From Amia ocellicauda (lineage: Eukaryota; Chordata; Actinopteri; Amiiformes; Amiidae): a stretch of DNA of 64,000 nt. The position numbers and the translations under genes were made by a program. Under the pieces are notes generated by a model. It saw nothing but the letters and a program-made list of their open reading frames with translations, did not search any database and was not told the DNA's origin. The number at the start of each line of letters is the position of its first letter. Positions within the stretch are counted from its first letter, which is position 1. Of the stretch, positions 39,201 through 53,740 are shown in pieces. The stretch spans positions 55,546,440 to 55,610,439 of the forward strand of contig NC_089851.1 of the NCBI RefSeq assembly GCF_036373705.1, written 5' to 3'.

Positions 39201-42200
39201 TCTCTTGCTTACTATCGCTCCCCCAATGGTCAGTAGCATAGTAGCATAACAGCAGATCACGGACCACTGTCACTCAGATGCTTGCCTTGCCGTCCATCCA
39301 TCCATCCATCTATCTATCTATCTATCAATGACTCTCGATATCTAACTCTCTTGCTTGCTATCGCTCCCCCAATGGTCAGTAGCATAGTAGCATAACAGCA
39401 GATCACGGACCACTGTCAATCAGATGCTTGCCTTGCCGTCCATCCATCCATCTATCCATCTACCTATCTATGACTCTTGATATCTAACTCTCTTGCTTGC
39501 TATCGCTCCCCCAATGGTCAGTAGCATAGTAGCATAACAGCAGATCACGGACCACTGTCAATCAGATGCTTGCCTTGCCGTCCATCCATCCATCCATCTA
39601 TCTATCTATCTATGACTCTTGATATCTAACTCTCTTGCTTGATATCGCTCCCCCAATGGTCAGTAGCATAGTAGCATAACAGCAGATCACGGACCACTGT
39701 CAATCAGATGCTTGCCTTGCCGTCCATCCATCCATCTATCTATCTATCTATCTATGACTCTCGATATCTAACTCTCTTGCTTGCTATCGCTCCCCCAATG
39801 GTCAGTAGCATAGTAGCATAACAGCAGATCACGGACCACTGTCAATCAGATGCTTGCCTTGCCGTCCATCCATCCATCCATCTATCTATCAATCTATCAA
39901 TGACTCTCGATATCTAACTCTCTTACTTGCTATCGCTCCCCCAATGGTCAGTAGCATAGTAGCATAACAGCAGATCACGGACCACTGTCAATCAGATGCT
40001 TGCCTTGCCGTCCATCCATCCATCCATCTATCTATCTATCTATCAATGACTCTCGATATCTAACTCTCTTACTTGCTATCGCTCCCCCAATGGTCAGTAG
40101 CATAGTAGCATAACAGCAGATCACGGACCACTGTCAATCAGATGCTTGCCTTGCCGTCCATCCATCCATCCATCTATCTATCTATCTATGACTCTTGATA
40201 TCTAACTCTCTTGCTTGATATCGCTCCCCCAATGGTCAGTAGCATAGTAGCATAACAGCAGATCTCGGACCACTGTCAATCAGATGCTTGCCTTGCCGTC
40301 CATCCATCCATCTATCTATCTATCTATCTATGACTCTTGATATCTAACTCTCTTGCTTGCTATTGCTCCCCCAATGGTCAGTAGCATTGTAGCATAACAG
40401 CAGATCACGGACCAATGTCAATCAGATGCTTGCCTTGCCGTCCATCCATCCATCTATCTATCTATCTATCTATGACTCTCGATATCTAACTCTCTTGCTT
40501 GCTATCGCTCCCCCAATGGTCAGTAGCATAGTAGCATAACAGCAGATCACGGACCACTGTCAATCAGATGCTTGCCTTGCCGTCCATCCATCCATCCATC
40601 TATCTATCTATCTATCAATGACTCTCGATATCTAACTCTCTTACTTGCTATCGCTCCCCCAATGGTCAGTAGCATAGTAGCATAACAGCAGATCACGGAC
40701 CACTGTCAATCAGATGCTTGCCTTGCCGTCCATCCATCCATCTATCTATCTATCTATCTATCTATGACTCTTGATATCTAACTCTCTTGCTTGCTATCGC
40801 TCCCCCAATGGTCAGTAGCATAGTAGCATAACAGCAGATCACGGACCACTGTCACTCAGATGCTTGCCTTGCCGTCCATCCATCCATCCATCTATCTATC
40901 TATCTATGACTCTTGATATCTAACTCTCTTGCTTGATATCGCTCCCCCAATGGTCAGTAGCATAGTAGCATAACAGCAGATCACGGACCACTGTCAATCA
41001 GATGCTTGCCTTGCCGTCCATCCATCCACCCATCCATCTACCTATCTATGACTCTTGATATCTAACTCTCTTGCTTGCTATCGCTCCCCCAATGGTCAGT
41101 AGCATAGTAGCATAACAGCAGATCACGGACCACTGTCAATCAGATGCTTGCCTTGCCGTCCATCCATCCATCCATCTATCTATCTATCTATGACTCTTGA
41201 TATCTAACTCTCTTGCTTGATATCGCTCCCCCAATGGTCAGTAGCATAGTAGCATAACAGCAGATCTCGGACCACTGTCAATCAGATGCTTGCCTTGCCG
41301 TCCATCCATCCATCTATCTATCTATCTATCTATGACTCTTGATATCTAACTCTCTTGCTTGCTGTTGCTCCCCCAATGGTCAGTAGCATTGTAGCATAAC
41401 AGCAGATCACGGACCACTGTCACTCAGATGCTTGCCTTGCCGTCCATCCATCCATCCATCTATCTATCTATCTATCAATGACTCTCGATATCTAACTCTC
41501 TTGCTTGCTATCGCTCCCCCAATGGTCAGTAGCATAGTAGCATAACAGCAGATCACGGACCACTGTCAATCAGATGCTTGCCTTGCCGTCCATCCATCCA
41601 TCTATCTATCTATCTATCTATCTATGACTCTTGATATCTAACTCTCTTGCTTGCTATCGCTCCCCCAATGGTCAGTAGCATTGTAGCATAACAGCAGATC
41701 ACGGACCACTGTCAATCAGATGCTTGCCTTGCCGTCCATCCATTCATCCATCCATCTATCTATCTATCTATCAATGACTCTCGATATCTAACTCTCTTAC
41801 TTGCTATCGCTCCCCCAATGGTCAGTAGCATAGTAGCATAACAGCAGATCACGGACCACTGTCAATCAGATGCTTGCCTTGCCGTCCATCCATCCATCTA
41901 TCTATCTATCTATCTATGACTCTTGATATCTAACTCTCTTGCTTGCTATCGCTCCCCCAATGGTCAGTAGCATAGTAGCATAACAGCAGATCACGGACCA
42001 CTGTCACTCAGATGCTTGCCTTGCCGTCCATCCATCCATCCATCTATCTATCTATCTATCAATGACTCTCGATATCTAACTCTCTTGCTTGCTATCGCTC
42101 CCCCAATGGTCAGTAGCATAGTAGCATAACAGCAGATCACGGACCACTGTCAATCAGATGCTTGCCTTGCCGTCCATCCATTCATCCATCCATCTATCTA

Positions 42201-45200
42201 TCTATCTATCAATGACTCTCGATATCTAACTCTCTTACTTGCTATCGCTCCCCCAATGGTCAGTAGCATAGTAGCATAACAGCAGATCACGGACCACTGT
42301 CAATCAGATGCTTGCCTTGCCGTCCATCCATCCATCCATCTATCTATCTATCTATGACTCTTGATATCTAACTCTCTTGCTTGATATCGCTCCCCCAATG
42401 GTCAGTAGCATAGTAGCATAACAGCAGATCTCGGACCACTGTCAATCAGATGCTTGCCTTGCCGTCCATCCATCCATCTATCTATCTATCTATCTATGAC
42501 TCTTGATATCTAACTCTCTTGCTTGCTATTGCTCCCCCAATGGTCAGTAGCATTGTAGCATAACAGCAGATCACGGACCAATGTCAATCAGATGCTTGCC
42601 TTGCCGTCCATCCATCCATCTATCTATCTATCTATCTATGACTCTCGATATCTAACTCTCTTGCTTGCTATCGCTCCCCCAATGGTCAGTAGCATAGTAG
42701 CATAACAGCAGATCACGGACCACTGTCAATCAGATGCTTGCCTTGCCGTCCATCCATCCATCCATCTATCTATCTATCTATCAATGACTCTCGATATCTA
42801 ACTCTCTTACTTGCTATCGCTCCCCCAATGGTCAGTAGCATAGTAGCATAACAGCAGATCACGGACCACTGTCAATCAGATGCTTGCCTTGCCGTCCATC
42901 CATCCATCTATCTATCTATCTATCTATCTATGACTCTTGATATCTAACTCTCTTGCTTGCTATCGCTCCCCCAATGGTCAGTAGCATAGTAGCATAACAG
43001 CAGATCACGGACCACTGTCACTCAGATGCTTGCCTTGCCGTCCATCCATCCATCCATCTATCTATCTATCTATGACTCTTGATATCTAACTCTCTTGCTT
43101 GATATCGCTCCCCCAATGGTCAGTAGCATAGTAGCATAACAGCAGATCACGGACCACTGTCAATCAGATGCTTGCCTTGCCGTCCATCCATCCACCCATC
43201 CATCTACCTATCTATGACTCTTGATATCTAACTCTCTTGCTTGCTATCGCTCCCCCAATGGTCAGTAGCATAGTAGCATAACAGCAGATCACGGACCACT
43301 GTCAATCAGATGCTTGCCTTGCCGTCCATCCATCCATCCATCTATCTATCTATCTATGACTCTTGATATCTAACTCTCTTGCTTGATATCGCTCCCCCAA
43401 TGGTCAGTAGCATAGTAGCATAACAGCAGATCTCGGACCACTGTCAATCAGATGCTTGCCTTGCCGTCCATCCATCCATCTATCTATCTATCTATCTATG
43501 ACTCTTGATATCTAACTCTCTTGCTTGCTATCGCTCCCCCAATGGTCAGTAGCATAGTAGCATAACAGCAGATCACGGACCACTGTCAATCAGATGCTTG
43601 CCTTGCCGTCCATCCATCCATCCATCTATCTATCAATCTATCAATGACTCTCGATATCTAACTCTCTTACTTGCTATCGCTCCCCCAATGGTCAGTAGCA
43701 TAGTAGCATAACAGCAGATCACGGACCACTGTCAATCAGATGCTTGCCTTGCCGTCCATCCATCCATCCATCTATCTATCTATCTATCAATGACTCTCGA
43801 TATCTAACTCTCTTACTTGCTATCGCTCCCCCAATGGTCAGTAGCATAGTAGCATAACAGCAGATCACGGACCACTGTCAATCAGATGCTTGCCTTGCCG
43901 TCCATCCATCCATCCATCTATCTATCTATCTATGACTCTTGATATCTAACTCTCTTGCTTGCTGTTGCTCCCCCAATGGTCAGTAGCATTGTAGCATAAC
44001 AGCAGATCACGGACCACTGTCACTCAGATGCTTGCCTTGCCGTCCATCCATCCATCCATCTATCTATCTATCTATCAATGACTCTCGATATCTAACTCTC
44101 TTGCTTGCTATCGCTCCCCCAATGGTCAGTAGCATAGTAGCATAACAGCAGATCACGGACCACTGTCAATCAGATGCTTGCCTTGCCGTCCATCCATCCA
44201 TCTATCTATCTATCTATCTATGACTCTTGATATCTAACTCTCTTGCTTGCTATCGCTCCCCCAATGGTCAGTAGCATTGTAGCATAACAGCAGATCACGG
44301 ACCACTGTCAATCAGATGCTTGCCTTGCCGTCCATCCATTCATCCATCCATCTATCTATCTATCTATCAATGACTCTCGATATCTAACTCTCTTACTTGC
44401 TATCGCTCCCCCAATGGTCAGTAGCATAGTAGCATAACAGCAGATCACGGACCACTGTCAATCAGATGCTTGCCTTGCCGTCCATCCATCCATCTATCTA
44501 TCTATCTATCTATGACTCTTGATATCTAACTCTCTTGCTTGCTATCGCTCCCCCAATGGTCAGTAGCATAGTAGCATAACAGCAGATCACGGACCACTGT
44601 CACTCAGATGCTTGCCTTGCCGTCCATCCATCCATCCATCTATCTATCTATCTATCAATGACTCTCGATATCTAACTCTCTTGCTTGCTATCGCTCCCCC
44701 AATGGTCAGTAGCATAGTAGCATAACAGCAGATCACGGACCACTGTCAATCAGATGCTTGCCTTGCCGTCCATCCATTCATCCATCCATCTATCTATCTA
44801 TCTATCAATGACTCTCGATATCTAACTCTCTTACTTGCTATCGCTCCCCCAATGGTCAGTAGCATAGTAGCATAACAGCAGATCACGGACCACTGTCAAT
44901 CAGATGCTTGCCTTGCCGTCCATCCATCCATCCATCTATCTATCTATCTATGACTCTTGATATCTAACTCTCTTGCTTGATATCGCTCCCCCAATGGTCA
45001 GTAGCATAGTAGCATAACAGCAGATCTCGGACCACTGTCAATCAGATGCTTGCCTTGCCGTCCATCCATCCATCTATCTATCTATCTATCTATGACTCTT
45101 GATATCTAACTCTCTTGCTTGCTATTGCTCCCCCAATGGTCAGTAGCATTGTAGCATAACAGCAGATCACGGACCAATGTCAATCAGATGCTTGCCTTGC

Positions 45201-48200
45201 CGTCCATCCATCCATCTATCTATCTATCTATCTATGACTCTCGATATCTAACTCTCTTGCTTGCTATCGCTCCCCCAATGGTCAGTAGCATAGTAGCATA
45301 ACAGCAGATCACGGACCACTGTCAATCAGATGCTTGCCTTGCCGTCCATCCATCCATCCATCTATCTATCTATCTATCAATGACTCTCGATATCTAACTC
45401 TCTTACTTGCTATCGCTCCCCCAATGGTCAGTAGCATAGTAGCATAACAGCAGATCACGGACCACTGTCAATCAGATGCTTGCCTTGCCGTCCATCCATC
45501 CATCTATCTATCTATCTATCTATCTATGACTCTTGATATCTAACTCTCTTGCTTGCTATCGCTCCCCCAATGGTCAGTAGCATAGTAGCATAACAGCAGA
45601 TCACGGACCACTGTCACTCAGATGCTTGCCTTGCCGTCCATCCATCCATCCATCTATCTATCTATCTATGACTCTTGATATCTAACTCTCTTGCTTGATA
45701 TCGCTCCCCCAATGGTCAGTAGCATAGTAGCATAACAGCAGATCACGGACCACTGTCAATCAGATGCTTGCCTTGCCGTCCATCCATCCACCCATCCATC
45801 TACCTATCTATGACTCTTGATATCTAACTCTCTTGCTTGCTATCGCTCCCCCAATGGTCAGTAGCATAGTAGCATAACAGCAGATCACGGACCACTGTCA
45901 ATCAGATGCTTGCCTTGCCGTCCATCCATCCATCCATCTATCTATCTATCTATGACTCTTGATATCTAACTCTCTTGCTTGATATCGCTCCCCCAATGGT
46001 CAGTAGCATAGTAGCATAACAGCAGATCTCGGACCACTGTCAATCAGATGCTTGCCTTGCCGTCCATCCATCCATCTATCTATCTATCTATCTATGACTC
46101 TTGATATCTAACTCTCTTGCTTGCTATCGCTCCCCCAATGGTCAGTAGCATAGTAGCATAACAGCAGATCACGGACCACTGTCAATCAGATGCTTGCCTT
46201 GCCGTCCATCCATCCATCCATCTATCTATCAATCTATCAATGACTCTCGATATCTAACTCTCTTACTTGCTATCGCTCCCCCAATGGTCAGTAGCATAGT
46301 AGCATAACAGCAGATCACGGACCACTGTCAATCAGATGCTTGCCTTGCCGTCCATCCATCCATCCATCTATCTATCTATCTATCAATGACTCTCGATATC
46401 TAACTCTCTTACTTGCTATCGCTCCCCCAATGGTCAGTAGCATAGTAGCATAACAGCAGATCACGGACCACTGTCAATCAGATGCTTGCCTTGCCGTCCA
46501 TCCATCCATCCATCTATCTATCTATCTATGACTCTTGATATCTAACTCTCTTGCTTGATATCGCTCCCCCAATGGTCAGTAGCATAGTAGCATAACAGCA
46601 GATCTCGGACCACTGTCAATCAGATGCTTGCCTTGCCGTCCATCCATCCATCTATCTATCTATCTATCTATGACTCTTGATATCTAACTCTCTTGCTTGC
46701 TATTGCTCCCCCAATGGTCAGTAGCATTGTAGCATAACAGCAGATCACGGACCAATGTCAATCAGATGCTTGCCTTGCCGTCCATCCATCCATCTATCTA
46801 TCTATCTATCAATGACTCTCGATATCTAACTCTCTTACTTGCTATCGCTCCCCCAATGGTCAGTAGCATAGTAGCATAACAGCAGATCACGGACCACTGT
46901 CAATCAGATGCTTGCCTTGCCGTCCATCCATCCATCTATCTATCTATCTATCTATCTATGACTCTTGATATCTAACTCTCTTGCTTGCTATCGCTCCCCC
47001 AATGGTCAGTAGCATAGTAGCATAACAGCAGATCACGGACCACTGTCACTCAGATGCTTGCCTTGCCGTCCATCCATCCATCCATCTATCTATCTATCTA
47101 TGACTCTTGATATCTAACTCTCTTGCTTGATATCGCTCCCCCAATGGTCAGTAGCATAGTAGCATAACAGCAGATCACGGACCACTGTCAATCAGATGCT
47201 TGCCTTGCCGTCCATCCATCCACCCATCCATCTACCTATCTATGACTCTTGATATCTAACTCTCTTGCTTGCTATCGCTCCCCCAATGGTCAGTAGCATA
47301 GTAGCATAACAGCAGATCACGGACCACTGTCAATCAGATGCTTGCCTTGCCGTCCATCCATCCATCCATCTATCTATCTATCTATGACTCTTGATATCTA
47401 ACTCTCTTGCTTGATATCGCTCCCCCAATGGTCAGTAGCATAGTAGCATAACAGCAGATCTCGGACCACTGTCAATCAGATGCTTGCCTTGCCGTCCATC
47501 CATCCATCTATCTATCTATCTATCTATGACTCTTGATATCTAACTCTCTTGCTTGCTGTTGCTCCCCCAATGGTCAGTAGCATTGTAGCATAACAGCAGA
47601 TCACGGACCACTGTCACTCAGATGCTTGCCTTGCCGTCCATCCATCCATCCATCTATCTATCTATCTATCAATGACTCTCGATATCTAACTCTCTTGCTT
47701 GCTATCGCTCCCCCAATGGTCAGTAGCATAGTAGCATAACAGCAGATCACGGACCACTGTCAATCAGATGCTTGCCTTGCCGTCCATCCATCCATCTATC
47801 TATCTATCTATCTATGACTCTTGATATCTAACTCTCTTGCTTGCTATCGCTCCCCCAATGGTCAGTAGCATTGTAGCATAACAGCAGATCACGGACCACT
47901 GTCAATCAGATGCTTGCCTTGCCGTCCATCCATTCATCCATCCATCTATCTATCTATCTATCAATGACTCTTGATATCTAACTCTCTTGCTTGATATCGC
48001 TCCCCCAATGGTCAGTAGCATAGTAGCATAACAGCAGATCTCGGACCACTGTCAATCAGATGCTTGCCTTGCCGTCCATCCATCCATCTATCTATCTATC
48101 TATCTATGACTCTTGATATCTAACTCTCTTGCTTGCTATCGCTCCCCCAATGGTCAGTAGCATAGTAGCATAACAGCAGATCACGGACCACTGTCAATCA

Positions 48201-51010
48201 GATGCTTGCCTTGCCGTCCATCCATCCATCCATCTATCTATCTATCTATCAATGACTCTCGATATCTAACTCTCTTACTTGCTATCGCTCCCCCAATGGT
48301 CAGTAGCATAGTAGCATAACAGCAGATCACGGACCACTGTCAATCAGATGCTTGCCTTGCCGTCCATCCATCCATCCATCTATCTATCTATCTATCAATG
48401 ACTCTCGATATCTAACTCTCTTACTTGCTATCGCTCCCCCAATGGTCAGTAGCATAGTAGCATAACAGCAGATCACGGACCACTGTCAATCAGATGCTTG
48501 CCTTGCCGTCCATCCATCCATCCATCTATCTATCTATCTATGACTCTTGATATCTAACTCTCTTGCTTGATATCGCTCCCCCAATGGTCAGTAGCATAGT
48601 AGCATAACAGCAGATCTCGGACCACTGTCAATCAGATGCTTGCCTTGCCGTCCATCCATCCATCTATCTATCTATCTATCTATGACTCTTGATATCTAAC
48701 TCTCTTGCTTGCTATTGCTCCCCCAATGGTCAGTAGCATTGTAGCATAACAGCAGATCACGGACCAATGTCAATCAGATGCTTGCCTTGCCGTCCATCCA
48801 TCCATCTATCTATCTATCTATCTATGACTCTCGATATCTAACTCTCTTGCTTGCTATCGCTCCCCCAATGGTCAGTAGCATAGTAGCATAACAGCAGATC
48901 ACGGACCACTGTCAATCAGATGCTTGCCTTGCCGTCCATCCATCCATCCATCTATCTATCTATCTATCAATGACTCTCGATATCTAACTCTCTTACTTGC
49001 TATCGCTCCCCCAATGGTCAGTAGCATAGTAGCATAACAGCAGATCACGGACCACTGTCAATCAGATGCTTGCCTTGCCGTCCATCCATTCATCCATCCA
49101 TCTATCTATCTATCTATCAATGACTCTCGATATCTAACTCTCTTACTTGCTATCGCTCCCCCAATGGTCAGTAGCATAGTAGCATAACAGCAGATCACGG
49201 ACCACTGTCAATCAGATGCTTGCCTTGCCGTCCATCCATCCATCCATCTATCTATCTATCTATGACTCTTGATATCTAACTCTCTTGCTTGATATCGCTC
49301 CCCCAATGGTCAGTAGCATAGTAGCATAACAGCAGATCTCGGACCACTGTCAATCAGATGCTTGCCTTGCCGTCCATCCATCCATCTATCTATCTATCTA
49401 TCTATGACTCTTGATATCTAACTCTCTTGCTTGCTATTGCTCCCCCAATGGTCAGTAGCATTGTAGCATAACAGCAGATCACGGACCAATGTCAATCAGA
49501 TGCTTGCCTTGCCGTCCATCCATCCATCTATCTATCTATCTATCTATGACTCTCGATATCTAACTCTCTTGCTTGCTATCGCTCCCCCAATGGTCAGTAG
49601 CATAGTAGCATAACAGCAGATCACGGACCACTGTCAATCAGATGCTTGCCTTGCCGTCCATCCATCCATCCATCTATCTATCTATCTATCAATGACTTTT
49701 GATATCTAACTCTCTTACTTGCTATCGCTCCCCCAATGGTCAGTAGCATAGTAGCATAACAGCAGATCACGGACCACTGTCAATCAGATGCTTGCCTTGC
49801 CGTCCATCCATCCATCTATCTATCTATCTATCTATCTATGACTCTTGATATCTAACTCTCTTGCTTGCTATCGCTCCCCCAATGGTCAGTAGCATAGTAG
49901 CATAACAGCAGATCACGGACCACTGTCACTCAGATGCTTGCCTTGCCGTCCATCCATCCATCCATCTATCTATCTATCTATGACTCTTGATATCTAACTC
50001 TCTTGCTTGATATCGCTCCCCCAATGGTCAGTAGCATAGTAGCATAACAGCAGATCACGGACCACTGTCAATCAGATGCTTGCCTTGCCGTCCATCCATC
50101 CACCCATCCATCTACCTATCTATGACTCTTGATATCTAACTCTCTTGCTTGCTATCGCTCCCCCAATGGTCAGTAGCATAGTAGCATAACAGCAGATCAC
50201 GGACCACTGTCAATCAGATGCTTGCCTTGCCGTCCATCCATCCATCCATCTATCTATCTATCTATGACTCTTGATATCTAACTCTCTTGCTTGATATCGC
50301 TCCCCCAATGGTCAGTAGCATAGTAGCATAACAGCAGATCTCGGACCACTGTCAATCAGATGCTTGCCTTGCCGTCCATCCATCCATCTATCTATCTATC
50401 TATCTATGACTCTTGATATCTAACTCTCTTGCTTGCTATCGCTCCCCCAATGGTCAGTAGCATAGTAGCATAACAGCAGATCACGGACCACTGTCAATCA
50501 GATGCTTGCCTTGCCGTCCATCCATCCATCCATCTATCTATCAATCTATCAATGACTCTCGATATCTAACTCTCTTACTTGCTATCGCTCCCCCAATGGT
50601 CAGTAGCATAGTAGCATAACAGCAGATCACGGACCACTGTCAATCAGATGCTTGCCTTGCCGTCCATCCATCCATCCATCTATCTATCTATCTATCAATG
50701 ACTCTCGATATCTAACTCTCTTACTTGCTATCGCTCCCCCAATGGTCAGTAGCATAGTAGCATAACAGCAGATCACGGACCACTGTCAATCAGATGCTTG
50801 CCTTGCCGTCCATCCATCCATCCATCTATCTATCTATCTATGACTCTTGATATCTAACTCTCTTGCTTGATATCGCTCCCCCAATGGTCAGTAGCATAGT
50901 AGCATAACAGCAGATCTCGGACCACTGTCAATCAGATGCTTGCCTTGCCGTCCATCCATCCATCTATCTATCTATCTATCTATGACTCTTGATATCTAAC
51001 TCTCTTGCTT

Positions 51011-53740
51011 GCTATTGCTCCCCCAATGGTCAGTAGCATTGTAGCATAACAGCAGATCACGGACCAATGTCAATCAGATGCTTGCCTTGCCGTCCATCCA
51101 TCCATCTATCTATCTATCTATCTATGACTCTCGATATCTAACTCTCTTGCTTGCTATCGCTCCCCCAATGGTCAGTAGCATAGTAGCATAACAGCAGATC
51201 ACGGACCACTGTCAATCAGATGCTTGCCTTGCCGTCCATCCATCCATCCATCTATCTATCAATCTATCAATGACTCTCGATATCTAACTCTCTTACTTGC
51301 TATCGCTCCCCCAATGGTCAGTAGCATAGTAGCATAACAGCAGATCACGGACCACTGTCAATCAGATGCTTGCCTTGCCGTCCATCCATCCATCCATCTA
51401 TCTATCTATCTATCAATGACTCTCGATATCTAACTCTCTTACTTGCTATCGCTCCCCCAATGGTCAGTAGCATAGTAGCATAACAGCAGATCACGGACCA
51501 CTGTCAATCAGATGCTTGCCTTGCCGTCCATCCATCCATCCATCTATCTATCTATCTATGACTCTTGATATCTAACTCTCTTGCTTGATATCGCTCCCCC
51601 AATGGTCAGTAGCATAGTAGCATAACAGCAGATCTCGGACCACTGTCAATCAGATGCTTGCCTTGCCGTCCATCCATCCATCTATCTATCTATCTATCTA
51701 TGACTCTTGATATCTAACTCTCTTGCTTGCTATTGCTCCCCCAATGGTCAGTAGCATTGTAGCATAACAGCAGATCACGGACCACTGTCAATCAGATGCT
51801 TGCCTTGCCGTCCATCCATCCATCCATCTATCTATCAATCTATCAATGACTCTCGATATCTAACTCTCTTACTTGCTATCGCTCCCCCAATGGTCAGTAG
51901 CATAGTAGCATAACAGCAGATCACGGACCACTGTCAATCAGATGCTTGCCTTGCCGTCCATCCATCCATCCATCTATCTATCTATCTATCAATGACTCTC
52001 GATATCTAACTCTCTTACTTGCTATCGCTCCCCCAATGGTCAGTAGCATAGTAGCATAACAGCAGATCACGGACCACTGTCAATCAGATGCTTGCCTTGC
52101 CGTCCATCCATCCATCCATCTATCTATCTATCTATGACTCTTGATATCTAACTCTCTTGCTTGATATCGCTCCCCCAATGGTCAGTAGCATAGTAGCATA
52201 ACAGCAGATCTCGGACCACTGTCAATCAGATGCTTGCCTTGCCGTCCATCCATCCATCTATCTATCTATCTATCTATGACTCTTGATATCTAACTCTCTT
52301 GCTTGCTATTGCTCCCCCAATGGTCAGTAGCATTGTAGCATAACAGCAGATCACGGACCAATGTCAATCAGATGCTTGCCTTGCCGTCCATCCATCCATC
52401 TATCTATCTATCTATCTATGACTCTTGATATCTAACTCTCTTGCTTGCTATCGCTCCCCCAATGGTCAGTAGCATAGTAGCATAACAGCAGATCACGGAC
52501 CACTGTCAATCAGATGCTTGCCTTGCCGTCCATCCATCCATCCATCTATCTATCAATCTATCAATGACTCTCGATATCTAACTCTCTTACTTGCTATCGC
52601 TCCCCCAATGGTCAGTAGCATAGTAGCATAACAGCAGATCACGGACCACTGTCAATCAGATGCTTGCCTTGCCGTCCATCCATCCATCCATCTATCTATC
52701 TATCTATCAATGACTCTCGATATCTAACTCTCTTACTTGCTATCGCTCCCCCAATGGTCAGTAGCATAGTAGCATAACAGCAGATCACGGACCACTGTCA
52801 ATCAGATGCTTGCCTTGCCGTCCATCCATCCATCCATCTATCTATCTATCTATGACTCTTGATATCTAACTCTCTTGCTTGATATCGCTCCCCCAATGGT
52901 CAGTAGCATAGTAGCATAACAGCAGATCTCGGACCACTGTCAATCAGATGCTTGCCTTGCCGTCCATCCATCCATCTATCTATCTATCTATCTATGACTC
53001 TTGATATCTAACTCTCTTGCTTGCTATTGCTCCCCCAATGGTCAGTAGCATTGTAGCATAACAGCAGATCACGGACCAATGTCAATCAGATGCTTGCCTT
53101 GCCGTCCATCCATCCATCTATCTATCTATCTATCTATGACTCTCGATATCTAACTCTCTTGCTTGCTATCGCTCCCCCAATGGTCAGTAGCATAGTAGCA
53201 TAACAGCAGATCACGGACCACTGTCAATCAGATGCTTGCCTTGCCGTCCATCCATCCATCCATCTATCTATCAATCTATCAATGACTCTCGATATCTAAC
53301 TCTCTTACTTGCTATCGCTCCCCCAATGGTCAGTAGCATAGTAGCATAACAGCAGATCACGGACCACTGTCAATCAGATGCTTGCCTTGCCGTCCATCCA
53401 TCCATCCATCTATCTATCTATCTATCAATGACTCTCGATATCTAACTCTCTTACTTGCTATCGCTCCCCCAATGGTCAGTAGCATAGTAGCATAACAGCA
53501 GATCACGGACCACTGTCAATCAGATGCTTGCCTTGCCGTCCATCCATCCATCCATCTATCTATCTATCTATGACTCTTGATATCTAACTCTCTTGCTTGA
53601 TATCGCTCCCCCAATGGTCAGTAGCATAGTAGCATAACAGCAGATCTCGGACCACTGTCAATCAGATGCTTGCCTTGCCGTCCATCCATCCATCTATCTA
53701 TCTATCTATCTATGACTCTTGATATCTAACTCTCTTGCTT
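51011..53740. repeat. 5-mer higher-order repeats (718 bp) with one 4-mer
   Basis: F signatures at 51011, 51729, 52305, 53023 and 53741 give spacings of 718, 576, 718 and 718 bp. The 5-mer is F-G-H-A-E (142+142+146+146+142). The 576-bp unit lacks G: its F monomer starts with TATTGC and CATTGTAGC but ends with the G-type GACCACTG, so F and G have been fused by a deletion exactly one monomer long. Confidence 0.88.
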
